The translations under genes and the position numbers were made by a program. The notes beneath the pieces were generated by a model. The model saw nothing but the letters and a program-made list of their open reading frames with translations, did not search any database and was not told where the DNA came from. DNA of 64,000 nt from Eretmocerus hayati (taxonomy: Eukaryota; Arthropoda; Insecta; Hymenoptera; Aphelinidae). The stretch spans positions 122,666,305 through 122,730,304 of the forward strand of contig CM056743.1 of assembly GCA_029851415.1 (NCBI GenBank). The letters are read 5' to 3'. Shown here in pieces: positions 49,659 through 61,445 of the stretch. How positions within the stretch are numbered: the first letter of the stretch is position 1; the number at the start of each line of letters is the position of its first letter.

Positions 49659-50319
49659 TTTTTTTCTAATTTACAACAATTTTACCATCCTTACAGTGAT
49701 TCTCTTCGAAACTTTTTATAAAATTCTCAATAGCCGCTAAATAGATTCAAAGCCCGCAAACAATCCGAGTGCAATGGATTCAACAATAGGATAATTGAAA
49801 TTCAACTATGGACCAAATGGATGATCACTTGGTAACCATACACATAAATCTGATCGATCAGTTCGAGCGATGATGACGATGATTCGTCTATTTAATTTTC
49901 TTTATAAGTATAGCCAGACTGCTCAAATTTTCTTGTTCGATGTTCATAATCAGCGAGTGACACATGGGCTGGATGATGCATCACGCGCGGCCAGCATCAG
50001 GATGAGCAGAGTATGCCTAGTTATATCAACTTGCGCACCGGGCGATGTAATTGTGTCCGTACGGTGCGGGCATATCAGAGCGCATATCCGGCTCGTTGTC
50101 CATTACACAGTTCGCTCGAGGCACACTAATATGCCAGCATCGATCAGCACCGGCTGCACGCTTAATAATCTCACGAGATCGCAACGAGCTTATGGAAGCA
50201 AAATTTCATCACTGTATGAATCGGGATCTTTTTCCAGACGCCCATTGCCGTTGAGAAAAAGGAGAAAGCTCGAAATGAATATGAGGTGAGCTTGAGAAAT
50301 ACGCCGAGGGTCTAAGACA
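49659..50319 (+). promoter_or_regulatory. Probable promoter/5' UTR region of the SLC6 gene
   Basis: This lies directly upstream of the SLC6 first coding exon and becomes richer in GC and CpG toward it (49980-50200). A frame of 139 codons (49870-50289) has no recognised domain and no link to the SLC6 frame. No TATA box can be assigned with confidence. Confidence 0.3.
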
Positions 50320-50571
50320 ATGCCGTCCACCATAGAGAAGCTGCAGCAGCAGCAAACACCTCATCGAGTGGATAGATCAACGAGTCCGGCACATCCACTC
50401 CAAGGCTCGGGGCCAGTTCAGGAGCTCAGGGCTATTTTTGCGAGTGATTCGAGATCTCGGCAGAATTCGGAGGTGATGAGTCTCGAGGAGGTACCCAGGG
50501 TGTTACAAGTGTCGATTGACACACTCAAAAAGAGCGACGATGTGCCTGAGAGGGGGACCTGGGGCAGTAAG
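50320..50571 (+). CDS. SLC6 neurotransmitter transporter, first coding exon (cytosolic N-terminus)
   Basis: The exon codes for 84 aa, from MPSTIEKLQQQQ to DDVPERGTWGSK, and ends in phase 0 at a GTATAT donor. The closing RGTWGSK is the conserved lead-in to TM1 of sodium- and chloride-dependent neurotransmitter transporters, and it fits exactly onto the next exon, which starts [13 protein letters not shown] at 60229. The N-terminal tail is polar, with polyglutamine and Ser-rich segments, and is presumably cytosolic. The first Met was chosen as the start; an upstream non-coding exon is possible. The following intron is 9.7 kb and contains the hAT element and elements I and J. Confidence 0.85.
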
Positions 50572-51483
50572 GTATATTCAACGCATGCATTGAATTAAAA
50601 TAATTCATCATTCTTTGGTGTTGTTTGGTCGGTGCATGCTCCGGGATAATTCCGTAATGGGCGCAAACGCATTCCCAGAATCTACGAGAAACGAAGAAAA
50701 TTGGGCGGAGGTACAGCTGAAACTTGCTCAATTTGATTTTGAATTGGTTAGAAAAGATGAAAAATTGATCCAAATTCAGCACAAGATTTGACCATTCCGT
50801 TTCTTTCGCCACTCAAAGTCGATACTCTGATAGACTGAGACATGTGAGATGAAGTAATTGATTCCGAAGTTGTAGCGGAAAATTTTCTGAAATTTTTTAA
50901 AATTTTGTGTGAGCGTTCGAGTCAGTCAGTTAGATGTCTCAACCGCAGAACAAAACATCTTTCATGCGAAGGTATTTCCTTCATGAATGAGAATACCGGA
51001 TACAGTCACCTCATTAGCACAGTTACTCAAGTTATGTGAAGGATTGCCAACCGGTGGTTGAAACTTATATCGGTGAAGTTTTGACCATGAAACGAAGTTT
51101 TTTTGATCATGGAACGATTTTTTTTGCTCAACTTAATCAGAAATTTCTTCAGTAACACGATAAAATGCTTAAAATTCCAGTCTGAGGTTGATTTCATGCC
51201 TAAATGACGATTTTTGAACGAAATAATTTTTTTTATCTCTGGAGCTACTCGCTGCAAATCGTTTAAAACATAACAGTCTTAACGAAGAGGTCAAAATACA
51301 CGATCGTAGAATTCTTTCCGATCGGATCGGTTGTTGGGAAGATCTAGAATTAGGGCTTCGACTAACAAATAGGGCTTCACCGAGATGTGGATCTCGTCTC
51401 GATCTCGGGTCGAGATCTCGGTGTGAATCGACACGATACAAAATGGCTCGAGATGTGGACCGAGGTCGATACGAGGCGAGATT

Positions 51484-53571
51484 GTATCGTCGCCCCCGAA
51501 GAAGAAAAACACTTGCATACTATCAAGCGACGAAGACTAACACTTGCGTGTTAGTCACCCACGAAAAGTAACACGATATGTATCAAGCGTCGAAGAGTAG
51601 CACTTCTCCCGTACCCGCCTCGAAAAATAACACTTGGTCGTGATCACCGACGAAAAGTAACGTTTGCCGGATGCCCGGACGAAGAAAAACACCGTCCGTA
51701 AGCCCGGACGAAAAAGAACAACCGCCGTATGCCCGGACGAAGAAAAACACCTGCCATATGCCCCGACGAAAAAAAAACACCTGCTGTATGCCCCGACGAA
51801 AAAAAAACACCTGCTGTATGCCCCGACGGAGAAAAACACCTGCTGTATGCCCCGACGAAGAAAAACACCTGCTGTATGCCCGGACGAAAAAAAACACCTG
51901 CCGTATGCCCGGACGAAGAAAAACACCTGCCGTATGCCCGGACGAAGAAAAACACCTACCGTAAGCCCCGACGAAAAAAAAACACCTCTCATTATCGTTT
52001 AGCAAAGAGAACATCTGGGGGTTTTTTATACTGTTAGGAGGCGCTCCAACCCATATTTGAAGGAAAAATTATGTCTGGGCGTTGCACCAGCAGAGAGCAT
52101 CATCACCTCTGCCCCAAGCCAAGAACGTCTCGTAAATATCACCTATTGCATGATTCTTACTGCTCACATTCATCAAAACTATTCTCTCTCTCTCCTGGAA
52201 ATCTATACGATAATTCTAGTCCATCGTATTTTTTTTTCTCACCTGAAACACCCCCGCAATCATTGCATAGTGTGAGGCAGCTGTATCTTCTTCCTCATTT
52301 CCTCTTCTTAATTTCTTCCTATCGAAGGGCGTTCAGTTCACAGTATACTTTGTCAATCGAATTCCTGAACTCGAGATCAAATTTAGGAGGTCTCAGAAGT
52401 TATTTGGTTTCATTCTTGTCTAGATTTGTTATTACACTCCAAAATTATTAATCTTCGAAAAAGGCCGTGTTACGGTCTAGTCTATAAATGGGAGAGCTTC
52501 ACGTGTCGCTCACAAAAATCATATCTCAGATTCTTCTCTTGGTTTCAAATCAGTTCAAAGGTAGACAATAAGATTGCTTTTCTTACCTGTAAGATTCTAT
52601 GATTCCCTTCAAACGTGCATTCGTGTATCGTTTTGGACTTACAATAAGTATTTCTAACAAGGAAAGGGGTTTCTCGGTACGGTGCGTATGCTTCGATCTT
52701 AGTTACAAGTACTGACAGGATTATTGCGTGATTCAAAATGTCTATGGCAATATTGCTTTTGAATAAAGTTTTCAATTGATAGATGCTTTCTATGGGGGGA
52801 AATGTCGGATACATAAAGAACTGATTTTCTAGGAATCCTATTCTCAACATTTTCTTCAAAAGTATGTTTTATTGTAACATATTATGTTCGCAGGAAAAAA
52901 CTTCAGTTGTCAACGTTTTCTTGCTTTCAAAGTTTTGCTTTGCTCATTTTTCGCAGATTCATTTTTAGACTACTTATTCGTTTTTATTCGTTATTAGATA
53001 CATTGTTATTCTCTGACAGAAAACATTGAAATTAAAATTTTTTTCAGAGATAACTCCGATTATTACCACCAGGTGTTTTTCTTCGTCCGGGCATACAGTA
53101 GATGTTTTTTTTGGTCGGGGCATACGGCAGGTGTTTTTTTTTCGTCGGGACATACGGCAGGTGTTTTTTTTTCATCGGGGCATACAGCAGGTGTTTTTTT
53201 TCGTCGGGACATACCGCAGGTGTTCTTTTTCGTCGGGGCATTCAGCAGGTGTTTTTTTTCGTCGGGGCATATGGCAGGTGTTTTTCTTCGTCCGGGCATA
53301 CGGCAGCTGTTCTTTTTCGTCCGGGCTCCCGGCAAATGTTACTTTTCGTCGCTACTACGGCCGACGTGTTCTTCTTCGCCGGTAGTTACGAGCGGGTGTT
53401 ACTATTCGTCGGAAGCTACAGCGGGCGTTATTTTTCGTCGCTGGTTAAAAATACGCGTTAATCTTCGTCCTGGGATACGGATGGTGTTTCTTTTCATGAA
53501 TGCATCCAGAAGCTGTTACTCTTCACCGGTAATCCAGAAAGTGTTTTTCTTCTTCGGGGGCGACGGTATAC
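51484..53571. repeat. Foldback-like unit with inverted minisatellite arms inside the hAT element
   Basis: The arms begin GTATCGTCGCCCCCGAAG on the left and, read from the right, GTATACCGTCGCCCCCGAAG. Each then runs into tandem copies of a roughly 29-base unit (core CCCCGACGAAGAAAAACACC): left array about 51500-52000, right array about 53065-53560 in the opposite direction. The outer units are diverged (AAAAGTAACAC-type) and the inner ones are nearly uniform. The loop is about 52010-53040. Drosophila Foldback elements have the same plan: inverted arms made of short tandem repeats. No clean target duplication was found, so it may be an integral part of the hAT element instead of an insertion. 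Confidence 0.75.
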
Positions 53572-53878
53572 TCCAATTGCGAGATGAGACGATATCGACT
53601 CTGATCGAGATGAGAGAGATCTCAAAAATCTCGGATTCCCATTATACACATATACATGAGTCTGACAATTTGGGGGCATATGATTGAGATAAATCAAACA
53701 GTCAATCACGTGGTTAAAAAAGAACTGTATATCAATTAATCAAATTACTTATAGAACATAGTATTCGAAAAAATCATGGAACTTATTAGATAATGTCATA
53801 GTGTTAAAATTGGTTGAAATGAAAAGATGAATTCTTGACATCGCAGATTACAGGAGATAGTACAGTTGGAACAAATTA

Positions 53879-55976
53879 TTAATTAGAAATGAAAGCAATC
53901 CCGCAGATTACATCTCTGAGATCACTATGTATCCATCGGTTTATACACACGAGTGCTCTGGAAGAATTGTCTGCGAGTGAGCTTCGGTGTTCGGTCATCA
54001 CTAGCGACGCTTCTGAGAAAATTCTTTCTGATGGAACTGATGTTGGCATAATGCTCAGAATGTCTCTTGCCATACGAGCTAGTAGTGGATATGTCGATTC
54101 ATTACACTTCCACCAACTAAGGACATCTACAGTAGCTGGCTCCCTTCTTGCTCTGAGGTACCGGTCAATTTCGTCATCCCAATCAGATGATTTCTCGGGC
54201 TCATCATAGAAGCTGATAATAGTGATAGTCTTGTCATCAATCTCCTTATTATTACTCATACGATCATCATCTGTTGGAACATTTCCGTGCACATCGTGGT
54301 ATTGAATTTTAAATACACTTCTGAATTTTTTGAGAGTTTCCTCCTTCATCTCGCACCCCCATGGAGTCCTATCAAAAAATCGGCCTTATGGCGTGGATCT
54401 GATATGAGTGAAACATAAGATATCCAATTACAACGCCAGTAGTGCTTCAGGATCTTGTCACGGCCAGCTTGAAATGCTGCAAGAAGCTGCTTATCGATGT
54501 TGTTCTTCGTAGGCTTCCTATCCAAATTCACAATCATATCATCTACTCTATCTAATAACATGTTTAGAACCACCACAGCTGTAGGTAAGACAACAGTCTT
54601 TTCACTTGATATGATTTCCGTGACCTGATGAAAGTGTTTCAAAAACTCCAGGATCGATCGTACAACATTCCACTGAATTTCACCTAGCTTCAAATCTTTC
54701 ACTTTTGGATTACTCTCACATAGCATATTTAGAGGAACTTTCAACTTCAACGCATTCTCCATCATCTCGCTGGTACTATTCCACCTGGTTCTAACGTCCA
54801 GGCTAGGTTTTACAAAACTGACACCAACAGTAAGACAGAAATTTTCAAGTTGCTTCGTTAACGGTTCAGAGGCTTTCATAACCTTAACAAGATTTCTCAA
54901 AGTCATGACAATATTTGCACACGTGTGGCCACCGAAATCAGGTTGAGTTGGTTCTGGCATTGAGGGCTCTTGGGCTTCAATATTCATCATCTTCAATACA
55001 TCCTGGACTCCGCAAGGTTCAAAATGTGTGCAAAGCACCTGAAATGCTGATCGTGAGCGTTGAAGTCGATCCCAATACTTCTCATAAGTATTTCAAGCTC
55101 CTGCATAAACTTGCTATTTGCCGATGCATTATCAAGTGTGATACTTTCCAATTTTTCAAGTAAATTGAAATCTCTCAAAATATGGAAAACAATTTCAGCA
55201 ATGTCTTAATCTGTATGGGATCCACTAGAAGCAATCAAGTCTAATAAAATTGATCTAAAGTTCCAATCATTGTCTATGAAATGAGCAGTAATGCAGTAAT
55301 AAGAGCAACCATTTGTGGCCGTGTAAGCATCAACTGTGAGAGAGGCTTTCGAATTCACAGTTTGGAGGTACAATATAAGATTTTGCCTTATCGATCCAAA
55401 AGAACGAATAACTCCATCGTGCATCGCATTTCTCCTTGGAAAGTGTCTTGCTGTCAAGAATGTGAACAACTTCTGCGAGAAGGGATCGTCAAATGTGTTC
55501 AACGGAAAATTTTTGTATGGCGTCCATGCTACGATGACCGCTTCGAATTCTTCTTTAGGCATAACTTTCTGCAAATATTAGACACATTGACATATCATCC
55601 ACTTCAAATAGACGCTCATGTATACAAACATGGAGCTATGCATAAACGACGTGACGCACACAGGTGACAACAAATTTACTTACACGGAAGCATTCGTCGA
55701 CTGAGGTAGTTTTTTTGCAGACAATCTGTTTTATTTGAAAAGAGAATTATACTCTCTTATATGATAGATTTCGAGGTGTCTCTTCAATCCACTGGTATTG
55801 CATTGTGCCATTTTTACTTCTTTCTTAATGCTCTTCTCTTTGCATATACGACAGATACCGATTCTCCCTCCCTCGCAATGGTCATAGTCAAAATATTTGG
55901 AATAATCCACTCTCTCCTTACTGGACATCTTGACCGTATAATTCGTAGAAATTCTCCCGACATTCGATGGGCACAA
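53879..55976 (-). pseudogene. hAT transposase with BED zinc finger, inactivated
   Basis: Read on the minus strand: a BED-type finger (CRICKEK..CNTSGLKRHLEIYH, 55731-55976), then after a probable intron the transposase core. That core contains LTVDAYTATNG, HFIDNDWNF and ITLDNASANS (the two conserved Asp regions), HFRCFAHILNLA, and VRTRWNSTSEMM. The C-terminal dimerisation block is LARMARDILSIMPTSVPSER followed by RIFSEAS. Lesions: a stop after the BED exon frame near 55731, a TAA stop at 55206-55208 in the core, a frameshift around 55020-55035, and another around 54346-54355. The gene is therefore dead as read, but decay is mild. Confidence 0.9.
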
Positions 55977-56589
55977 AACACACTGAACAATTTTGTTAGC
56001 TGAAAATTTATCCGAACTACTCCACGCAACTTATTGTGACTACTAGATTTCAAACGTAAACAAAAGCAGCCAATCTTCGTGCTCTCCAACGGTAATAGAA
56101 TTGATAGGTTTCAAACTTACCTGTAACTGATACGAACGTTATTGATAGTTCATGAGAGTATCTGGCTCGCTTCAAAGCACGTGGCGCAAAGTTTTTTAAT
56201 AATAGAATTACCCTCATTGCGACACACGCTATATGAGCAACATCAGTAGACGCCTTGTATCAAATCTCGGTTTTGCCGAGATTCTCGTCTCGAAGTCGGC
56301 GCAAAAATCGAGATGAGATGATATCGTACTTTTTCCATCTCGGGCGATCTCGGAGCGAGCCGACATCCACGGTTGCAAATTACGAGAGATACGAGATTGC
56401 ATCAATTTCTCGCTTTTCTCGCTCGAGTGAAGCCCTACTAACAAAGAAAGGTTCAACCCTGCGAGCCTTGGATTCGCCCCAAAGTCTGGGAATGATCTTG
56501 TTTTGGAGAGAAATGAAGGTATCTCAAAGGGTTTAGCTCCATGGACCTTCTTTCCTGAGATACAGGTATATGTGGGTAAGCGCCAACCA

Positions 56590-57825
56590 TATACGGGAGA
56601 GTGGGGCAAAATTGGACGGATTTTGCAGTGGGGCTATATGACGAATTTGGGGCTAGGCGCGCTGTGGGACTTTGAAGTTCACTTATTGAATAGATTGTAG
56701 AAAAATTTTCAGACCCCTAGATCTCAGCGTTCATACTTTTCCTTGAAGTTTAAAAGAAAAATCTGTCCGAATTCGCTCCGCGCTTGGGGACACTCCTGAC
56801 AAGTTTTGGGGGCAAATTTGGACAGCCTTTCAAAATTGAAGGGTACGGCAATATCCTCCACCTATTCGAGTCACTTTTACTCATCGAAACACGTGGTAAT
56901 AACCCAAAATCAAGAGGAACCCCACCCGTGACCTTCACGTCCTCCCATAGCCTCAACAAGTGGGCCATTTTTATATCATTTTTTTAACATTATTGGAATA
57001 GGCACTTCATTGATGCACTATCGTCTTCAGCAACCAGCAATCGACTCGTGGCTTCTAAAGAGTCGGCTTTTTTCGTTTTTCTCCATATTGGAGGTATTCA
57101 TACTCGCCCCTATACGTCGACAATCCCGCAGATAGTGTGTAACATTCAAGACAATCTTAAAGAATGCGACAGTGAAAATGCAGGAATCGAGCACTATCTT
57201 CGAACACGTAAAAAGCGACTTCTCGCCTCCAATCCGACTCCTATGACCGTCATTGGACGTCGTAACTTCACTTTCTCACCCATTTTCAATCACCTAACTC
57301 ACCCTCAACCTCCCGCGCCTCGAAAGATTCGCACAGATGCATACGCGACTCGATACGAGGAATAATCCTCGAAAAACACGGACAGGCGAATGGTCGACCA
57401 ATTTTAGATAGGATTTAGCATTGTCCAAATTCGCCGAGTCCAATCTGTCCAAAAATTCCCCCGACTTTTTTCTTCTTGTGCGATTACTTGTGTCTATTTT
57501 AACCAATTCTAACTCACGGCGGCTCAAAATCTTCGTTTTGTGATGTAGTTTTTGACCCCTAAATCGAGTTAAAGTCCGTCCAGTTATGCAGAAACAGAGT
57601 AAACTTTTGCATTTTCAAAATAAACTGCGCGATACCCTCGATAAGCACCCCTATGTCAGCGTAGACTCCCAGTATCGTTTCAGGAGGTCTAAGAGCCATA
57701 AAAACCGTTGTCTGTGATGCTATTGAAGAATAATTTACGCGGCGAAAGCCTAGAGTTTATCCTGACCTAGCTATCTCATTTATCCAATTTTGCCCCCGTC
57801 CAAATCCGCCCCACTCTTTCCTATA
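56590..57825. mobile_element. TA-flanked foldback element I, 1.24 kb
   Basis: The left end ACGGGAGAGTGGGGCAAAAT pairs with the right end GCCCCACTCTTTCCTATA. An inner pair is GGGGGCAAATTTGGACAG (about 56809) and TCTGTCCAAAAATTCCCCC (about 57445-57463), so ends are nested as in families C and D. Open frames (up to 105 codons) have no domain. It starts about 150 bases right of the hAT element. Confidence 0.72.
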
Positions 57826-58254
57826 GTTGATAATTGACTTCGTGGGCCTATGTATGGTCCATGATGGCTTCCATTCAGAAACGACACGCACGAAAAATAG
57901 TGATATCTCGGATCGGTTTCTCGTGGTTCCAATTCGATTCTGTGGCCCAGAATATAAAGTTTCAAGCCACTAGAAGGTCCCAAAAAAAATTCCAGAGACG
58001 CCTGCGGAGCTATTTCTGTTTCGCTTTTTGATTCCACCGAAGCATCAAAATCATGATCTTTTTTTACTAAATTGAATATATCTCGAGTTTGGCTCGAGAT
58101 AATGCTGCGTAGTTTGGACCATTCGAAGATCTTGAAAAAACCTATCGAAAATGACCTTGAAGATTTTTAGCTATTTCAGGCTCTAATCAGGCAAAATCCG
58201 GAAAAGTCAGGCTAACCTGATATTCTCAAAAAGAAATTTTTTTTAACTTTTCAA

Positions 58255-59480
58255 TATTCACTTCTACGTCGATTATTTGGAGTTTATAAGTCGGAACCCG
58301 GCAAATACCTGAGATATATTGTCCGATTGATGAGACAAGCCCCTTTTTCTTGACCGAATCGGTCCCTGGAAACACACAAAAAAGAGGCTACGAAAGGGCG
58401 AAATGGGGTTGTCTCCCTGAATTTTTGCAGGTGACGGCAGAGAGATCGATAAATACTTTTGAAATGAGCTGGACATGCTTAAGATTTTTCCCGACGAGAT
58501 CGGTTGCTGAGAAGACATATAGGAATGAAACTTCGAGTTGCCTGACTTGGGGGATTTTCTCAAAAATTTGTAAGTTGTGGCTTATTGGAGACCACAAAAT
58601 CATTACGTGATATCGTCGCGTCGGCCCCTGCGAAGACTGGCACATTCCGACCTCCCTACGAAGACCACCATATTCCGACTTTCCCACGAAGGCATATTTC
58701 GCCAATGTTAAAGCATAGGAAAAATGTCTTAGTCTTCGTCGGAAAGTCGAAATGTGCCAGTCTTCGTAGGGAGATTGGAATGTGCTGGTCTTTGTAGGGG
58801 CCGACGATATGTCGCTTGATTCTGTACACTTTTGCCATAGATTGTCTTTCGACAAGATCTGTCGCTGGAAAAACCTAGAAATAGGGCTTGGACCGAGAGC
58901 GAATTTCCCTTCTACGTAGCGTTGGCGTGGTTCACTAGATGACTGTGTTCAGGGTGCATTTTTAACAGGGGAAAATCAGTTTGAACATTTTCTACGTCGA
59001 CTCTTTGGAGGTTATGGGTTGGTAAACGCGGAATACTTCTAGGAAATATTATTCGGTGGAATAGACATGCCCGTACTCTCTGATCAGTCCGGAAAAAATT
59101 AAGGGCATATCTCTCTAACCAGATATTACCAAAAGTATTGGCCGGTCTTCGATTGGTAGATCTTCGTAGTCAGGCGACTCAAAGTGTTGTTTCTAATATC
59201 TTACCAGCAACCGAACTGGTTTAAAGCAAGTTCTGTCGCATGTCTACTCATTCAAACAACTCATTCCAAAAGTATTTACCCTTCTCCCGGCCATAACCTG
59301 CAAAATATCAAATGGCCCTCTCATGGCCTCGTTCCTGCTGTGTGTTCCCAGCGATCGATTCGGCCGGGAAAAAGTTCGGGCTTGTCTTTTCAACCGAAGA
59401 GCTTATATTATCCCAGAAGTATTAACCGGTTTCCGACCCATAACCTTCAAAGAATCGACGTAGAACGTAGAAGTGAATAC
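58255..59480. repeat. Multi-unit inverted repeat J
   Basis: Outer ends pair TATTCACTTCTACGTCGATT with its complement near 59446-59480. The same block recurs at about 58970-59000 in direct orientation, with related pieces at 58440-58500 and 59250-59300. The element is a mosaic of inverted and direct copies. Near its centre (58608-58812) is a smaller hairpin built from CTACGAAGAC-x-GGCACATTCCGAC units. No coding capacity. Confidence 0.68.
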
Positions 59481-60228
59481 CACACTTAGTCTAGGCTCCA
59501 TTTTTAAGTTTGACCAGCATCTGATCTGGTCGGGAATAATTCTGTAAGGTGTATTTTGACCTGCCCGCAAAATTGCTGACTTTTTAATGTTATGCGGCGA
59601 GTAGTTACAGAGAAAAATTGTATAACAAAAGCCATGATTAGGCATGGAATGAAGCTCAGACTAAAATTTTGAGTATTGAATCGTATTCCTGAGATAGTTT
59701 CTGAACAAATAATGCAAAAAAGTCGATGCAGATCGATCAAAACTTCACTGTCATTAAAACTTTTCCCAAGATTTTTTGAAAGGTAGATTGTTGTACAGTT
59801 CGAACAATTCGAATAGGTATGTACTTGCTAGGGTCCAAACTTCCGCAAAAAGGATTCTTGCTCTTGCTGTGCAATTTGAAGATGATCGAAAGATTATGAA
59901 GTCCTCCAACAACCAAAAAGTTTGTCGCGAGATTTCGTCAGATCGTAACAGACGGACTAGGACATCCTCGCCAGTGTCCATTCAAATTTTCTGCGCATGT
60001 GTTTGGGTACATCGAGTTGTTGACCATAGTGTATGCGTAGCTTCATTTGTATGCACGCGAGTATGTACTAACTGAAAGAGTCTCTTATTCGCAAACTTCA
60101 ACAACAAAATTACCAAGCAATTGGTCACTTGATGACTCAAAGATTGCGCTTGGCTCTGAGAATACTGATTTCACGAAGCTGTTCTTGATTGTGATCATTT
60201 CCTACCCGTAAATTACTTCATACTCTAG
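59481..60228. other. End of SLC6 intron 1, nothing recognised
   Basis: AT-rich intron sequence ending in the CTCTAG acceptor at 60223-60228. No repeat or gene seen. Confidence 0.5.
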
Positions 60229-60448
60229 ATCGAATTCATCTTGTCCGTTGTGGGACTGGCAATTGGTCTGGGAAATCTGTGGAGATTTCCATACTTATGC
60301 TACAAAAATGGTGGTGGGGCTTTCATGGTGCCGTACTTCATCGCGCTTGCGTTGGCCGGGGTGCCGATGTTCTTGATGGAATTGTCTTTAGGACAGATGA
60401 TGACTATCGGAGGACTTGGTGTATTCAAAATAGCACCCATTTTCAAAG
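60229..60448 (+). CDS. SLC6 transporter, second coding exon (TM1-TM2)
   Basis: This 220-nt exon codes for TM1 and TM2 of a sodium/chloride-dependent transporter. TM1 is [20 protein letters not shown], with the unwound GLGN stretch that binds substrate and sodium and the family signature [15 protein letters not shown]. It is followed by [20 protein letters not shown] and KIAPIFKG. Entry is phase 0 and exit is phase 1 at GTAGAT. The wording is closest to the GABA/taurine/betaine transporter group of SLC6, as opposed to monoamine or inebriated types. The substrate is inferred only. Confidence 0.94.
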
Positions 60449-61343
60449 GTAGATATAATTTTGTCGTTCACTATGATGTTGTCCAAACCTAATTTTTGGT
60501 ATTTTTTCAAGCCTTTCTCCATACGCTTCCACTTTAGATTTCTTTCTATCGAAATTCCTACAGCACAAAGAATAGGAAAATCTGGCAGCATTATAAATTG
60601 TCACAAGCGTTGAATTGTTATTAAGGATCTATTGAGCACTCGGTTGATTCAAATTCTGATCGGACATAATGTCTTTGGATTAATCCGAGCAATTTTGGTG
60701 ATTTTCAGTTTCATACGCGTGCAATTATACTGTTAGCAACGTTTATAGTTGATTAATCTGACCACGAACTTCGTAGTACTCTACAGATAACTTTTTCAAA
60801 AGGGATAATTTTATAGCACTCAAAGTTTTAAGAGAACATTGCAAACAACAAATACAATAAGGTTAAAAATTTGTCATCGGTTCAATCTTATAGAGTTCGG
60901 TGGAAGGAAGTAGGTTTAAAAATTTCAAGAAATTTCACATCCTGGAAATGAGAATCAAGGAAGCGGGTGTCATCAAAATTCTTTGAGGTCACTAGTGAAT
61001 CATACAAGATCATAATTTCATAATACCACATTCCGTGAATAGCTCACGAGGCACGAGACGCTCGTCTTTATGTGTGCGTGCTCATCATCAGGGTCGTGTC
61101 ACGACAATATTTTTGACTAGTGACTTCTGGTAGGGAGCTAAAAAATCATAGCAAAGCAGCAAATTTACAATTTGCATTCAAATGTCATCTTCTGAGTGCT
61201 TCTAACGACTGTCATGAGTGAGGGTTCTCTCAAGATAAACATCTGCTCGTCAGAATTTACGAACGTGCAATACGAGGGACTACAAATGTACGAGTATACA
61301 CATCGAAGAACACCAAAGCGAATCAAATTTCTTCTATTTGCAG
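60449..61343. other. SLC6 intron 2
   Basis: AT-rich intron with a TTGCAG acceptor at the right end. No repeat or RNA gene recognised. Confidence 0.55.
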
Positions 61344-61445
61344 GGATTGGATATGCAACGTGTATGTTGTCGTGCTGGACGAACATTTACTACATTATAA
61401 TTCTGGCGTGGGCCCTCTTCTACTTTTTGGTGTCTCTGGGCTCGG
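61344..61445 (+). CDS. SLC6 transporter, third coding exon (TM3)
   Basis: A 102-nt exon coding for [17 protein letters not shown] followed by [17 protein letters not shown], which is TM3 and its lead-in. It joins the previous exon at a split Gly codon (phase 1) and leaves in phase 1 at GTACGT. The next exon (extracellular loop 2, usually starting near a W/C-containing motif) was not found before the window end, so the gene is partial. In total, 191 residues of a protein that usually has about 600 are visible. Confidence 0.9.

Larger units (their letters stand above)
51370..56438 (-). mobile_element. hAT transposon, 5.07 kb, with 8-bp target duplication
   Basis: A perfect 8-bp duplication CTAACAAA (51362-51369 and 56439-56446) flanks ends TAGGGCTTCAC on the left and its complement GTGAAGCCCTA on the right, the layout of hAT elements. 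Subterminal DNA is rich in ATCTCG/CGAGAT motifs at both ends. The element holds a broken transposase gene on the minus strand (53879-55976) and an internal pair of inverted minisatellite arrays (51484-53571). It is inserted in intron 1 of the SLC6 gene. The precise target duplication suggests that the ends are intact even though the gene is not. Confidence 0.9.

Noticed and set aside
49870..50289. 139-codon frame just upstream of the SLC6 first exon
   Set aside because: No domain and not in phase with the SLC6 reading frame through a recognisable splice; more likely 5' UTR or promoter DNA.
51660..51990. CRISPR-like regular array
   Set aside because: Units are contiguous tandem copies without unique spacers, and the genome is eukaryotic.
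51540..52037. Long open frames of 97-145 codons on both strands with repeated KKHLLYAPTKK-type peptides
   Set aside because: They are translations of the 29-base minisatellite in several frames and strands at once, with no start context or domain.
53040..53690. Frames of up to 204 codons with repeated FFVRAYGRCFF-type peptides
   Set aside because: Mirror-image translation of the same minisatellite in the inverted array; no evidence of a protein.
57048..57365. 105-codon frame inside element I
   Set aside because: No recognised transposase or host domain; in a TA-flanked non-autonomous element it is probably chance.
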